From: Azospirillum canadense
GTDB lineage: Bacteria > Pseudomonadota > Alphaproteobacteria > Azospirillales > Azospirillaceae
NCBI RefSeq assembly: GCF_025961225.1
Contig: NZ_JAOQNG010000010.1
Span: forward strand, 1,814,501 to 1,878,500
Direction of reading: 5' to 3'
DNA: 64,000 bases
The position numbers and the translations under genes are program-made. Positions 16,335 through 24,664 of the stretch are shown one piece after another; the first letter of the stretch is position 1, and each line of letters begins with the position of its first letter. The notes under the pieces are model-generated. The model had not been told where the DNA came from, did not search any database, and saw only the letters and a program-made list of their open reading frames with translations.

Positions 16335-18110
16335 ATGTGCGGCATCAGCGGGGAAATCCGCTTTGATTCACGGCCGGCCTCGGCGTCCGCGGTCGGCTCC
16401 ATGACCGAAGCCCTGGCCCTGCGCGGTCCGGACGGACAAGGTGTTTTCGCGCACGGGCGCGTCGCCTTCGGTCACCGGCGCCTCAGCATCATCGACCTGT
16501 CCGAGGCCTCGCAGCAGCCGATGCTCGACCCGGCGCTCGGCCTCGGCATCGTGTTCAACGGCTGCATCTACAACTACCCCGAACTGCGGGCGGAGCTGGA
16601 GGGCCGGGGCTACCGGTTCTTCTCGCACGGCGACACCGAGGTGTTGCTGAAGGCCTACCATGCCTGGGGCCCGCGCTTCGTCGAGCGGCTGTACGGCATG
16701 TTCGCCTTTGCGATCTGGGAACGCGACAGCGGAAAGGTCGTGCTGTGCCGCGACCGGCTGGGCATCAAGCCGCTGTACCTCAGCGAGACGCCGGGACGGC
16801 TGCGCTTCGCCTCCTCCCTGCCGGCGCTGCTCGCGGGCGGCGACGTGGACACCGACATCGACCCGGTGGCGCTGCACCATTACATGAGCTTCCACGCCGT
16901 GGTGCCGGCACCGCTGACCATCCTGAAGGGCGTGCGCAAGCTGCCGCCGGCCACGCTGCTGACGCTGGAGCCGGATGGCCGGCGGACGGAGGAGACCTAC
17001 TGGGCGCCGGTCTTCGCCCCGCAACCCGGCGACGAGCGCATGTCCGAACAGGATTGGCAGGACGCCGTGCTCGCCACGCTGCGCAAGGCGGTGGAGCGGC
17101 GGCTGGTGGCCGACGTGCCGGTCGGCGTGCTGTTGTCGGGCGGCCTGGACAGCTCCGTCATCGTGGCCCTGCTGGCGGAAGCGGGGCAGAGCGGCCTGCA
17201 AACCTTCTCCATCGGCTTCGAGACGGTCGGGCAGGAGAAGGGCGACGAGTTCCAATACTCCGACCTGATCGCCGAACGCTTCGGGACCGACCATCACAAG
17301 CTGTTCATCGACAGCGGCCGCGCGCTGCCGGCGCTGGCCGACTGCGTCCGCGCCATGGCGGAACCGATGGTCAGCCACGACGCCATCGGCTTCTACCTGC
17401 TGTCGCAGGAGGTGTCCAAGCACGTGAAGGTCGTGCAGAGCGGGCAGGGCGCCGACGAGATCTTCGCCGGCTACCACTGGTACCCGCCGATGATGGACGC
17501 AACGGACCCTGTGTCCGCCTACGCCAAGGTCTTCTTCGACCGCGACCACGCGGAGATGGCGGAGGCGCTGAACCCGCGCTTCCTCGCCGGGGAGGACGCC
17601 AGCCGCGCCTTCGTCGCCGCCCATTTCAACCGGCCGGGCGCGGACCGCGCGGTGGACAAGGCGTTGCGGCTCGACACCACGGTCATGCTGGTCGACGACC
17701 CGGTGAAGCGGGTGGACAACATGACCATGGCCTGGGGGCTGGAAGGCCGCGTGCCCTTCCTGGACCACGATCTGGTGGAACTGGCGGCGCGCGTGCCGGC
17801 GGAGCTGAAGCTGCGCGACGGCGGCAAATACGTGCTGAAGGAAGCCGCCCGGAAGGTCGTTCCGTCGGAAGTCATCGACCGTCCCAAGGGCTATTTCCCC
17901 GTGCCCGCGCTGAAATACCTGCGCGGGCCCTACCTGGAGCTGGTGCGCGACGTGCTGAACCAGCCGGCCGCGCGCGAACGGGCGCTGTTCAATCCGGCTT
18001 ACCTGGACCGTCTTCTGGCCGATCCGGAAACCCACATCACGCCTTTGCGCGGGTCGAAGCTCTGGCAGGTCGCCTTGCTGGAGTTCTGGCTGCAAACCCA
18101 TGGGATCTGA
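16335..18110 (+). CDS. asnO: N-acetylglutaminylglutamine amidotransferase (AsnB-like)
   Basis: A 591-residue class II amidotransferase. Cys2 of MCGISGEIRF is the glutaminase nucleophile after Met removal; the glutaminase domain runs to about residue 190, and the synthetase domain has the ATP-binding loop GVLLSGGLDSSVIVALL. In the NAGGN system it forms the C-terminal amide of the osmoprotectant N-acetylglutaminylglutamine amide. The call over plain asparagine synthetase rests on the next two genes, which form the known NAGGN triplet. A GGAG lies 11 bp before the ATG. The next gene starts 9 bp after the stop, so an operon is clear. Confidence 0.93.
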   Translation: MCGISGEIRFDSRPASASAVGSMTEALALRGPDGQGVFAHGRVAFGHRRLSIIDLSEASQQPMLDPALGLGIVFNGCIYNYPELRAELEGRGYRFFSHGDTEVLLKAYHAWGPRFVERLYGMFAFAIWERDSGKVVLCRDRLGIKPLYLSETPGRLRFASSLPALLAGGDVDTDIDPVALHHYMSFHAVVPAPLTILKGVRKLPPATLLTLEPDGRRTEETYWAPVFAPQPGDERMSEQDWQDAVLATLRKAVERRLVADVPVGVLLSGGLDSSVIVALLAEAGQSGLQTFSIGFETVGQEKGDEFQYSDLIAERFGTDHHKLFIDSGRALPALADCVRAMAEPMVSHDAIGFYLLSQEVSKHVKVVQSGQGADEIFAGYHWYPPMMDATDPVSAYAKVFFDRDHAEMAEALNPRFLAGEDASRAFVAAHFNRPGADRAVDKALRLDTTVMLVDDPVKRVDNMTMAWGLEGRVPFLDHDLVELAARVPAELKLRDGGKYVLKEAARKVVPSEVIDRPKGYFPVPALKYLRGPYLELVRDVLNQPAARERALFNPAYLDRLLADPETHITPLRGSKLWQVALLEFWLQTHGI

Positions 18111-18119
18111 AGCCATACG

Positions 18120-19862
18120 ATGATGCACAATCACATTCGTCCGAATTATCGCATCGAACGTGTCCTCGTGGCCGCGTTGCAGGGCGCGGAGATGCACAAG
18201 GCGCGCGGCCAGCGGGCCACCGGGCCGATGCCCTGCGCGACGGTGGACTGCGGCTGGGGCCGGCTTCTGTTCGCGCACACCTTCGGGGACGTGCAGGCGC
18301 TGATCGAGGCCATGCGGCAGGAGCGGCCGGGGCGGCGGGACATCGCGCTCTACCTGGAGGATCCGCACGTCGCGCTGTCCCAGGCGCCGAACGAGCTGTT
18401 CCTCGACCCCTCGCACACCTACCGCCTGCGTCTGGCGGGCTTCCGGCCGAGCCAGGATCTCCGCGGCTTCACCATCGAGGCGCCGCGCGGGCGGCAGGAC
18501 GCCGACGCCGTGAACCGCATCTACGCGGCGCGCGGCATGGTCACGCTGGATCCGGAATTCTATTGGGCGGAGCGCGACAGCCGCGTGCTGACTCACCTGA
18601 TCGCCACCGACCCGGTCAGTGGTGCCGTCATCGGATCGGTTACCGGGGTTGACCATGTGCGGGCCTTCAAGGACCCGCAGAACGGCTCCTCCCTCTGGTG
18701 CCTCGCGGTCGACCCGCAGGCGGCCTATCCCGGCATTGGCGAGGCGCTGGTGCGCGCGCTGGCCGAGCATTTCCGGGCGCGCGGCCGCAGCTTCATGGAT
18801 TTGTCCGTCCTGCACGACAACCAGAACGCCATCGCACTTTATGAAAAGCTGGGCTTCAAGCGGGTGCCGGTCTTCGCGCTGAAGACCAAGAACCCGATCA
18901 ACGAGAAGCTGTACGCCGGCCCGGCGGTGGACGCCGGCTTCAACCCCTACGCCATGATCATCATCAACGAGGCGCGCCGCCGCGGCATCGGGGTGGAGGT
19001 CGTGGACGCGGAGGCGAACCTGTTCCGCCTCAGCTTCGGCGGGCGCAGCATCCTGTGCCGGGAGAGCCTGAGCGAGCTGACCTCGGCGGTGGCGCTCTAC
19101 CGCTGCGACGACAAGTCGGTGACGCGGCGCGCCATGGTCAAGGCCGGCCTGTCGGTGCCGGACCAGATGGTCGCCAACGGCATGGACGACAACGTCGCCT
19201 TCCTGGAACGCCACGGCAGCGTTGTCGTGAAGCCGGCGCGCGGCGAGCAGGGGCAGGGCATCACCGTGGACGTGCGCGACGCGAACACGCTGTCCTGGGC
19301 GATCGACAAGGCGCGAACGATCTGCGAGACGGTGCTGATGGAGCAGTTCGTGCGCGGGCACGACGTGCGCGTCCTGGTCATCGACTACCGCGTGGTCGCC
19401 GCCGCGGTCCGCCGCCCGGCGGAGGTGGTGGGCACCGGGGACCGGACCATCGCCCAGCTGATCGAAGCGCAGAGCCGCCGCCGTGCTGCCGCCACGGGCG
19501 GGGAAAGCCGCATCCCGATGGACCAGGAGACGGAGCGCTGCGTGCGCGACGCCGGCTTTTCCATGGACGACGTTCTACCGGAAGGACAGGTTCTGGCCGT
19601 GCGCAAGACGGCAAACCTGCACACAGGAGGTACGCTCCACGATATCACCGACCGCCTGCACCACCGCGTGGTAGAAGCCTCCGTCGAAGCCGCCCGAGCG
19701 CTGGACATCCCGGTGGTCGGGCTGGATCTGCTGGTGCCGGACCTGATGGGTCCGGACTACGTGATCATCGAGGCGAACGAACGGCCGGGCCTGGCCAACC
19801 ACGAACCCCAGCCCACCGCCGAACGCTTCCTCGACCTTCTCTTCCCCTATTCGGCGCCCTGA
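18120..19862 (+). CDS. ngg: N-acetylglutaminylglutamine synthetase (GNAT plus ATP-grasp)
   Basis: A 580-residue two-domain enzyme. The GNAT acetyltransferase half contains LWCLAVDPQAAYPGIGEALV and DNQNAIALYEKLGFKRV (around residues 190-250). The C-terminal half is an ATP-grasp ligase with VVVKPARGEQGQGITVDV, GHDVRVLVIDYRVVAA and the metal-binding end VIIEANERPGL. It acetylates and joins two glutamines to give N-acetylglutaminylglutamine, which AsnO amidates. Acts in the cytoplasm under osmotic stress. ATG at 18120 or 18123 are equally possible. Confidence 0.93.
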   Translation: MMHNHIRPNYRIERVLVAALQGAEMHKARGQRATGPMPCATVDCGWGRLLFAHTFGDVQALIEAMRQERPGRRDIALYLEDPHVALSQAPNELFLDPSHTYRLRLAGFRPSQDLRGFTIEAPRGRQDADAVNRIYAARGMVTLDPEFYWAERDSRVLTHLIATDPVSGAVIGSVTGVDHVRAFKDPQNGSSLWCLAVDPQAAYPGIGEALVRALAEHFRARGRSFMDLSVLHDNQNAIALYEKLGFKRVPVFALKTKNPINEKLYAGPAVDAGFNPYAMIIINEARRRGIGVEVVDAEANLFRLSFGGRSILCRESLSELTSAVALYRCDDKSVTRRAMVKAGLSVPDQMVANGMDDNVAFLERHGSVVVKPARGEQGQGITVDVRDANTLSWAIDKARTICETVLMEQFVRGHDVRVLVIDYRVVAAAVRRPAEVVGTGDRTIAQLIEAQSRRRAAATGGESRIPMDQETERCVRDAGFSMDDVLPEGQVLAVRKTANLHTGGTLHDITDRLHHRVVEASVEAARALDIPVVGLDLLVPDLMGPDYVIIEANERPGLANHEPQPTAERFLDLLFPYSAP

Positions 19863-19890
19863 TTTTCAGATGGATCTTCAAGGAGCAGGC

Positions 19891-21075
19891 ATGGAGCAGT
19901 CAAGCTTGACGCGGACCACGGCCTTGGCTGGAACCGAGCCGGGCGCGCGCCCGGTCATCGACATGGACTACGTCACGGACATCCTGCGCCGCCTGCTCGA
20001 AATCCCCAGCCCGACCGGCTACACCGACCAGATCGTGCATTTCTGCGGCGACGAGTTCCGCCGCCTGGGCATCCCCTTCGAGCTGACCCGACGGGGGGCC
20101 ATCCGCGCCGATCTGATCGGGGCCCGGCGAAGCCCGGACCGCGCCATTGTCGCCCACGTCGACACGCTGGGCGCCATGGTCAAGATGCTGAAGGCCAACG
20201 GCCGGCTGGAACTGGTGCCGATCGGCACCTGGTCGGCGCGCTTCGCCGAAGGGGCGCGCTGCACCGTCTTCACCGACCGGGGCAGCTACCGCGGCACCAT
20301 CCTGCCGCTGAAGGCGTCCGGCCACACCTTCAACACGGAAATCGATACCCAGCCGGTCGACTGGACCAACCTGGAAATCCGCGTCGACGCCTGCTGCGCG
20401 ACGGAGGAGGACCTGCTGGTCCACGGCTTCAACGTCGGTGACTTCGTCGCCATCGACCCGCAGCCGGAATTCAACCCGAACGGCTTCATCAACTCCCGCC
20501 ATCTGGACGACAAGGCCGGCGTGGCTGTGATGTTCGGCGCCGCCAAGTCCATCCTGGACAGCCAGGCGCTGCTGCCGGTGGACTGCCACCTGCTGCTGAC
20601 CATCTCCGAGGAGGTCGGGTCGGGCGCATCGTCCGTGCTGCACCAGGACGTGGCGGAGATGGTGACCATCGACAACGGCACCACCGCGCCCGGCCAGAAC
20701 AGCCGCGAGTTCGGCGTGACCGTCGCCATGGCCGACAGCTCCGGCCCGTTCGACTATCATCTGACGCACAAGCTGTTGGAACTGTGCCGCGACCACGGCA
20801 TCGACCACCAGCGCGACGTCTTCCGCTACTACCGGTGCGACAGCGCCGCAGCCATCGAGGCGGGCAACGACATCCGCACCGCGCTCGTCTGCTTCGGGAT
20901 CGACAGCTCCCACGGCTACGAGCGCATCCACAAGGACGCGCTGCGCTCGCTTGCCGAACTGATCGCGCTGTACATGCAGAGCGACGTGGCCGTTCCCCGC
21001 GACCGTCTCGGCATCGGCCCGATGGGCGCCTTCCCCTGGCAACCGACCACACCCGCCGAAACGCCGGAAGGCTGA
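19891..21075 (+). CDS. M42-family peptidase of the NAGGN osmoprotectant system
   Basis: A 394-residue metallopeptidase of the M42/M20-like group. Metal and catalytic residues are visible in VAHVDTLGAMV (His and Asp), NSRHLDDKAGVAVM (Asp), ISEEVGSGAS (Glu pair) and TALVCFGIDSSHGYERI (His). Homologues occur consistently as the third gene of NAGGN operons, where they may recycle the dipeptide after stress, but this has not been settled. ATG 19891 is chosen because AAGGAGCAGGC precedes it; 19870 would add seven residues without a ribosome site. It lies 28 bp after ngg. Confidence 0.88.
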   Translation: MEQSSLTRTTALAGTEPGARPVIDMDYVTDILRRLLEIPSPTGYTDQIVHFCGDEFRRLGIPFELTRRGAIRADLIGARRSPDRAIVAHVDTLGAMVKMLKANGRLELVPIGTWSARFAEGARCTVFTDRGSYRGTILPLKASGHTFNTEIDTQPVDWTNLEIRVDACCATEEDLLVHGFNVGDFVAIDPQPEFNPNGFINSRHLDDKAGVAVMFGAAKSILDSQALLPVDCHLLLTISEEVGSGASSVLHQDVAEMVTIDNGTTAPGQNSREFGVTVAMADSSGPFDYHLTHKLLELCRDHGIDHQRDVFRYYRCDSAAAIEAGNDIRTALVCFGIDSSHGYERIHKDALRSLAELIALYMQSDVAVPRDRLGIGPMGAFPWQPTTPAETPEG

Positions 21076-21086
21076 GCGGGTCCCGT

Positions 21087-22865
21087 CTACTCCGGTACCG
21101 AGGGGCGGCTGACCGACAGCCAGGACGGCGGCTGTGCGGTGGCCTGTCCCGTGCAAGCCGCCTCCACGCACGCCGCCAGACTGCCGAAACGGACCGGGCG
21201 CCCGCTCAAGCCCGGCCCGTAGTGGGCGTATTTCGCGGAGTTCGTCATCACCACGCGCGCCGCGGCGGGGAACAGAGGCTCGCTGATTGTGCACCAGCAG
21301 ACGTCCGTGACGGTGCGGGCGCCGAAGCGCTCCAACTCCGCGATGAGGCCGCGGGCGGCAACCGTCTCCTGCGTGGCGCGGCCGCAGGTGACCACGAGCT
21401 GAACGTCGGGATGCTTCGCCCGGCCCCGGCAGAGCGCGGCGAGCCGTTCGAATTCCGTGTCCGAGAAATGCGGGTTGCCGAGGGACACCAGATCGACACC
21501 CAAGTCGGCCGTGCTGTTCAGCTCCGCCCAGCGCTCCCGCAGGTCCGCAAGGCTCACGGCGCAGGTCGGGGCCGCGTCCTCCACCACAGCGTCCAGCGCC
21601 GTCGCTTCGGGCGTCACGCCGAGGATGTGGAACATCGGCGCGCTCGACGTGGTGGCGAAGGCCGCCCCGAAGGCCTTCAGGTCGTCGGTGGTCGGCCCGG
21701 CCGTCTCCAGCCCGACGATCACCGGGATCCGGTCGCCGGCCATCGCTCCGACCTGATACCCCAGCAAGGGGTAGAAGGATTCGTCGAAGTCCGCGCGGAA
21801 CGGAACGTCGATCCGCACCGTCGCCCGGCGGTTGCCCTCCACATGGCATCCGGACAGCGGCGCCCGGCCGGTCAGGGCGACGCAGATGTCCAGATAGTCC
21901 GGGTATTTCATGGTGCGAGCGCCCAGCACGCTGTTGGCGTAGACCACCGCGTTCGATTCCGCCCAGACAATCTGGTCGCCACGGCGGGGGGCGCTGTCCA
22001 GCTGATAGGGCGCGCAGGTGAAGGTCGGCCGTGCGCCCATCGCGATATAGGCGTCGGCCAGCGCGCTCGCCGGCTCGCCGACCGCCGCCTCCACACCCTG
22101 GTCGCGCCAGTTGCGGCGATCGACCGAGATGGCGTTCAGGCTGGTGGGGATGCGCACCCGGCCGCCCCAGTCGCGCAGCTGTTGGGCGAAGCGCAGCCCG
22201 CCCGGCCCGGTGTAGAGGCAGCCGTCGATGTGGGCTTGGCGCACGTCGATCAGTTCTGCGGCGCGGTGGAAGGCGGCCATGCGCAGGATGATCCGCATGG
22301 CGACCTGTGCCGCCCGGCCGCCCACCCCCTCCAGCAGCGCCCAATCGGCCTCCGTCAGCGCGACATCAGGCGGAGCGCCCAGCGGAACGGCCGCTCCGGC
22401 CGGCGCCCCGGCCGCGTCGTCCGGCCCGGACAATGGGCGCAGGGTGTCGCCCGCCACCTCGACCCAGCCCGCCTGGGCCAGCCGCGGGAACTGGTCGGGT
22501 CCGGCCACGACGACGGGAATGGACCGTCCGAACATCTCCTCCGCGACGAACACGCCGAGCGTCAGGATGTCGTCCGGCCGCTCCAGCACCAGCGCGGCCG
22601 GGCCATGCCCGTTCAGGATCAGCTCCAGCATCACGCCGCTTCCGGAGCAGGACCCCCGCCCGCTGGGAATGGCCAGCACCGCGCCGGCAAGGGATCGGCC
22701 GCTCAGCGGATGGTGACGGTCGATGACCGTGCCCGTGAAGGAATCGACCCCGCCCCAGAAGCTGAGAGGGGTGTCGGAATGGATCACCGGGCCCAGCGCG
22801 TAGCCCTCGACCAGGCACCGGCCGGTCCATTCCCGCCGGGATTTGTCTTCCATAGGTTCAGCCAT
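21087..22865 (-). CDS. aconitase X, fused type: probable cis-3-hydroxy-L-proline dehydratase
   Basis: A 592-residue fusion of the small swivelling DUF126 domain (residues about 15-140, including LAIPSGRGSCSGSGVMLE) and the catalytic DUF521 aconitase-like domain (from about 165, including SCH-type positions and MTNSAKYAHYGPGLSGR near the end). Many bacteria encode the two parts separately; here they are one chain. Characterised bacterial AcnX enzymes dehydrate cis-3-hydroxy-L-proline to pyrroline-2-carboxylate. The assignment is supported by the pyrroline-2-carboxylate reductase and putA genes nearby. Other AcnX members act as mevalonate-5-phosphate dehydratase in archaea, unlikely here. The ATG at 22865 overlaps the upstream gene by 8 bp; 22853 is an alternative. 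Confidence 0.82.
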   Translation of the reverse strand: MAEPMEDKSRREWTGRCLVEGYALGPVIHSDTPLSFWGGVDSFTGTVIDRHHPLSGRSLAGAVLAIPSGRGSCSGSGVMLELILNGHGPAALVLERPDDILTLGVFVAEEMFGRSIPVVVAGPDQFPRLAQAGWVEVAGDTLRPLSGPDDAAGAPAGAAVPLGAPPDVALTEADWALLEGVGGRAAQVAMRIILRMAAFHRAAELIDVRQAHIDGCLYTGPGGLRFAQQLRDWGGRVRIPTSLNAISVDRRNWRDQGVEAAVGEPASALADAYIAMGARPTFTCAPYQLDSAPRRGDQIVWAESNAVVYANSVLGARTMKYPDYLDICVALTGRAPLSGCHVEGNRRATVRIDVPFRADFDESFYPLLGYQVGAMAGDRIPVIVGLETAGPTTDDLKAFGAAFATTSSAPMFHILGVTPEATALDAVVEDAAPTCAVSLADLRERWAELNSTADLGVDLVSLGNPHFSDTEFERLAALCRGRAKHPDVQLVVTCGRATQETVAARGLIAELERFGARTVTDVCWCTISEPLFPAAARVVMTNSAKYAHYGPGLSGRPVRFGSLAACVEAACTGQATAQPPSWLSVSRPSVPE

Positions 22866-23886
22866 TCAGGAACGCGCTCGCGTAGGCGTAGAGGCCGGGC
22901 GCGCCGCCCGTCGCAAGGAACAGCACATGGTCGCCCGGCCGGTAGTGGCCCGACCGGACATCGGCCAGCAATCCGGCGAACGCCTTGCCGCTGTACACGG
23001 GGTCGAGCAACACCCCCTCCCGCCCCGCCATGAGGCGGACAGCCTCCACCATCGCGTCCGTCACCACCCCATAGCCCTCCCCGCGCTGGCCGCCGGACAC
23101 GTCGATGTCCGACGCGTCCAGGCGTGCGCCAACGCCCAGGAGGTCGAGCGTGGCGTTGCCCTTGTCGATGGTGGCCTGCCGCGCGGCCTCCGCCGGTGCG
23201 AGCACGGTGTGCGCCCGGACCAGGGCGGGATTTTCGCCGAGCGCCTTCAAGCCGGCCGCCAATCCGGCGTGGGTCCCCGAACTGCCGTTGGGAAGGACGA
23301 TGCCCGCGAACGTTTCGCCGAGCGCGCGGGACTGCTCCTGCACCTCCAGCGCACAGGCCGCGTATCCAAAGCAGCCGACCGGCGTGGAGCCCCCCAACGT
23401 CGCCACATAGGGCACCCGCCCGGCCCGGCGCAGCGTCTCCGCCCGGTCCTGCGCGAAGGCGGCGGCGTCGATCCCCGGGGCGAGGGTGTGCATGCGCGCG
23501 CCGAACAGGCTGTCGAGCAGGACGTTGCCGTTCCGCTCATACTCGTCGCCGGCCCGTGGGACGAGCGGCGCGAGGACGAGTTCGCAATCCATGCCCTGCG
23601 TGGCCGCCGTCGCCGCCGCGAGGCGCGCGAAGTTGGACTGCACGCCGCCCACGGCGATGATCGTGTCGGCCCCCTGGGCACGGGCGTCGCCGACCAGGAA
23701 TTCCAGCTTCCGAAGCTTGTTGCCGCCGCCGCCAAGCGCCGTCAGGTCGTCGCGCTTGATGGACAGCCGGACGCCCGCGAGGGCTGGCCCGAGCGCCTGT
23801 TCAAGCCGGTGCAGGCGCTGGATCGGCGTCGGTCCGTCCAGCAGGGGAACCCGGGGAAACCGGTTCAGGGCGTCTGAAAGCTGCAT
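22858..23886 (-). CDS. PLP-dependent D-cysteine desulfhydrase/ACC deaminase-family enzyme
   Basis: A 342-residue fold-type II PLP enzyme. The cofactor lysine lies in LGGGGNKLRKLEFLVGDA, the substrate-binding loop in GGVQSNFARLAAATAA, and a Ser/Gly-rich phosphate loop in PNGSSGTHAGLAAGL. The family includes D-cysteine desulfhydrase, ACC deaminase and L-cysteate sulfo-lyase; the residues visible do not decide between them. The gene overlaps the aconitase X gene by 8 bp and is its upstream partner, so the two are translated together, which suggests a role in hydroxyproline or related imino acid use, perhaps with a D-amino acid. This is inference. The start at 23886 fits family N-termini. Confidence 0.8.
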   Translation of the reverse strand: MQLSDALNRFPRVPLLDGPTPIQRLHRLEQALGPALAGVRLSIKRDDLTALGGGGNKLRKLEFLVGDARAQGADTIIAVGGVQSNFARLAAATAATQGMDCELVLAPLVPRAGDEYERNGNVLLDSLFGARMHTLAPGIDAAAFAQDRAETLRRAGRVPYVATLGGSTPVGCFGYAACALEVQEQSRALGETFAGIVLPNGSSGTHAGLAAGLKALGENPALVRAHTVLAPAEAARQATIDKGNATLDLLGVGARLDASDIDVSGGQRGEGYGVVTDAMVEAVRLMAGREGVLLDPVYSGKAFAGLLADVRSGHYRPGDHVLFLATGGAPGLYAYASAFLNG

Positions 23887-23959
23887 CACCAAACCCTCTG
23901 CGCGATGGGGGCCGACACTGTGCCAGCCCTTCGTTGCACACAGCAAGGGACTCGCCGGC

Positions 23960-24001
23960 GTGCTTTGGCCGGAGCGCTTTGGCCAGAGCACTTTGGTATG
24001 C
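23960..24001. repeat. three 14-bp direct repeats upstream of the desulfhydrase-aconitase X operon
   Basis: Consecutive units at 23960, 23974 and 23988, each with CTTTGG at the same place; the first two match at 12 of 14 positions (consensus GYGCTTTGGCCRGA) and the third is weaker. They lie 75-115 bp upstream of the operon's start codon, between it and the stop of the Lrp gene, where an operator would sit. Confidence 0.6.
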
Positions 24002-24023
24002 CCTCGGTGCGGGACCGTGGGCA

Positions 24024-24485
24024 TCACAGCGGCAGGGGACTGTCGTTCTTGACCTCCTCCATCACGGCGTAGGTGCGCGTCTCCCGCACGCCGGGCAGGG
24101 ACAGCAGGATGTCGCCCAGGAAGCGCCGGTAGGAGGCCATGTCGGCCACGCGGGTCTTCACCAGATAGTCAAACCCGCCGGCGACCATGTGGCATTCCAG
24201 CACCTCCGGCATGTCGCGCACCGCCTGGGCGAACTTGTCGAAGACGTCCGGCGTCGTCTTGTCGAGCAGCACCTCGACAAAGACCAGCAGCCCGAAGCCC
24301 AGGCGGTGCGGGTCCAGCCGCGCGCCGAAACCGGTGATGTAGCCATCTTTTTGCAACCGCCGCAGGCGTTCACCCGTCGTGGTTGGCGACAGGCCGACGC
24401 GTTCGGCAAGCTCCACCGTCGATACGCGGCCATCGACCTGCAGGATCGCGAGGATCCGCCGGTCGAATTTATCAAGCTCCGTCAT
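24024..24485 (-). CDS. putR: Lrp/AsnC-family regulator, probably PutR
   Basis: A 153-residue regulator: N-terminal helix-turn-helix (VSTVELAERVGLSPTTTGERLRRL) and a C-terminal RAM ligand domain (ECHMVAGGFDYLVKTRV). Members divergent from putA, as here with 179 bp between starts, sense proline and activate putA in many alphaproteobacteria. PutA in this window lacks its own DNA-binding domain, so a separate regulator is expected. It may also control the downstream desulfhydrase-aconitase X genes, which lie on the same strand. The PutR name is inferred from position. Confidence 0.85.
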   Translation of the reverse strand: MTELDKFDRRILAILQVDGRVSTVELAERVGLSPTTTGERLRRLQKDGYITGFGARLDPHRLGFGLLVFVEVLLDKTTPDVFDKFAQAVRDMPEVLECHMVAGGFDYLVKTRVADMASYRRFLGDILLSLPGVRETRTYAVMEEVKNDSPLPL

Positions 24486-24664
24486 TCCGACGCCTCAATA
24501 CATTGTTGTCCGCGGTTATAACGGAAAATCGGCGAAAGTCGTTATGGAAGCACGGAAACTTTGCCGTTAGCCTTCTGTTGTGACGTTCGGGGGTCACCGG
24601 CGCCTGTTCCGGCGGCCGTTCCCCCGGCTTGATGCGGGCTTGCCGAACAGGGCGAACGACCTCC
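24486..24664. promoter_or_regulatory. putR-putA divergent control region
   Basis: Contains the perfect 8-bp palindrome GTTATAAC (24515-24522), framed by TCCGCG and GGA, and a related CGTTATGG at 24540-24547. AT-rich palindromes of this kind suit an Lrp-type protein. No canonical promoter boxes were assigned. Confidence 0.4.

Noticed and set aside
16368..19361. 997-residue open frame opposite asnO and ngg
   Set aside because: Composition is that of a GC shadow and both sense genes are well-supported members of the NAGGN operon.
23960..24001. possible CRISPR or plasmid-type iteron array
   Set aside because: Only three 14-bp units without spacers and no replication or Cas genes nearby.
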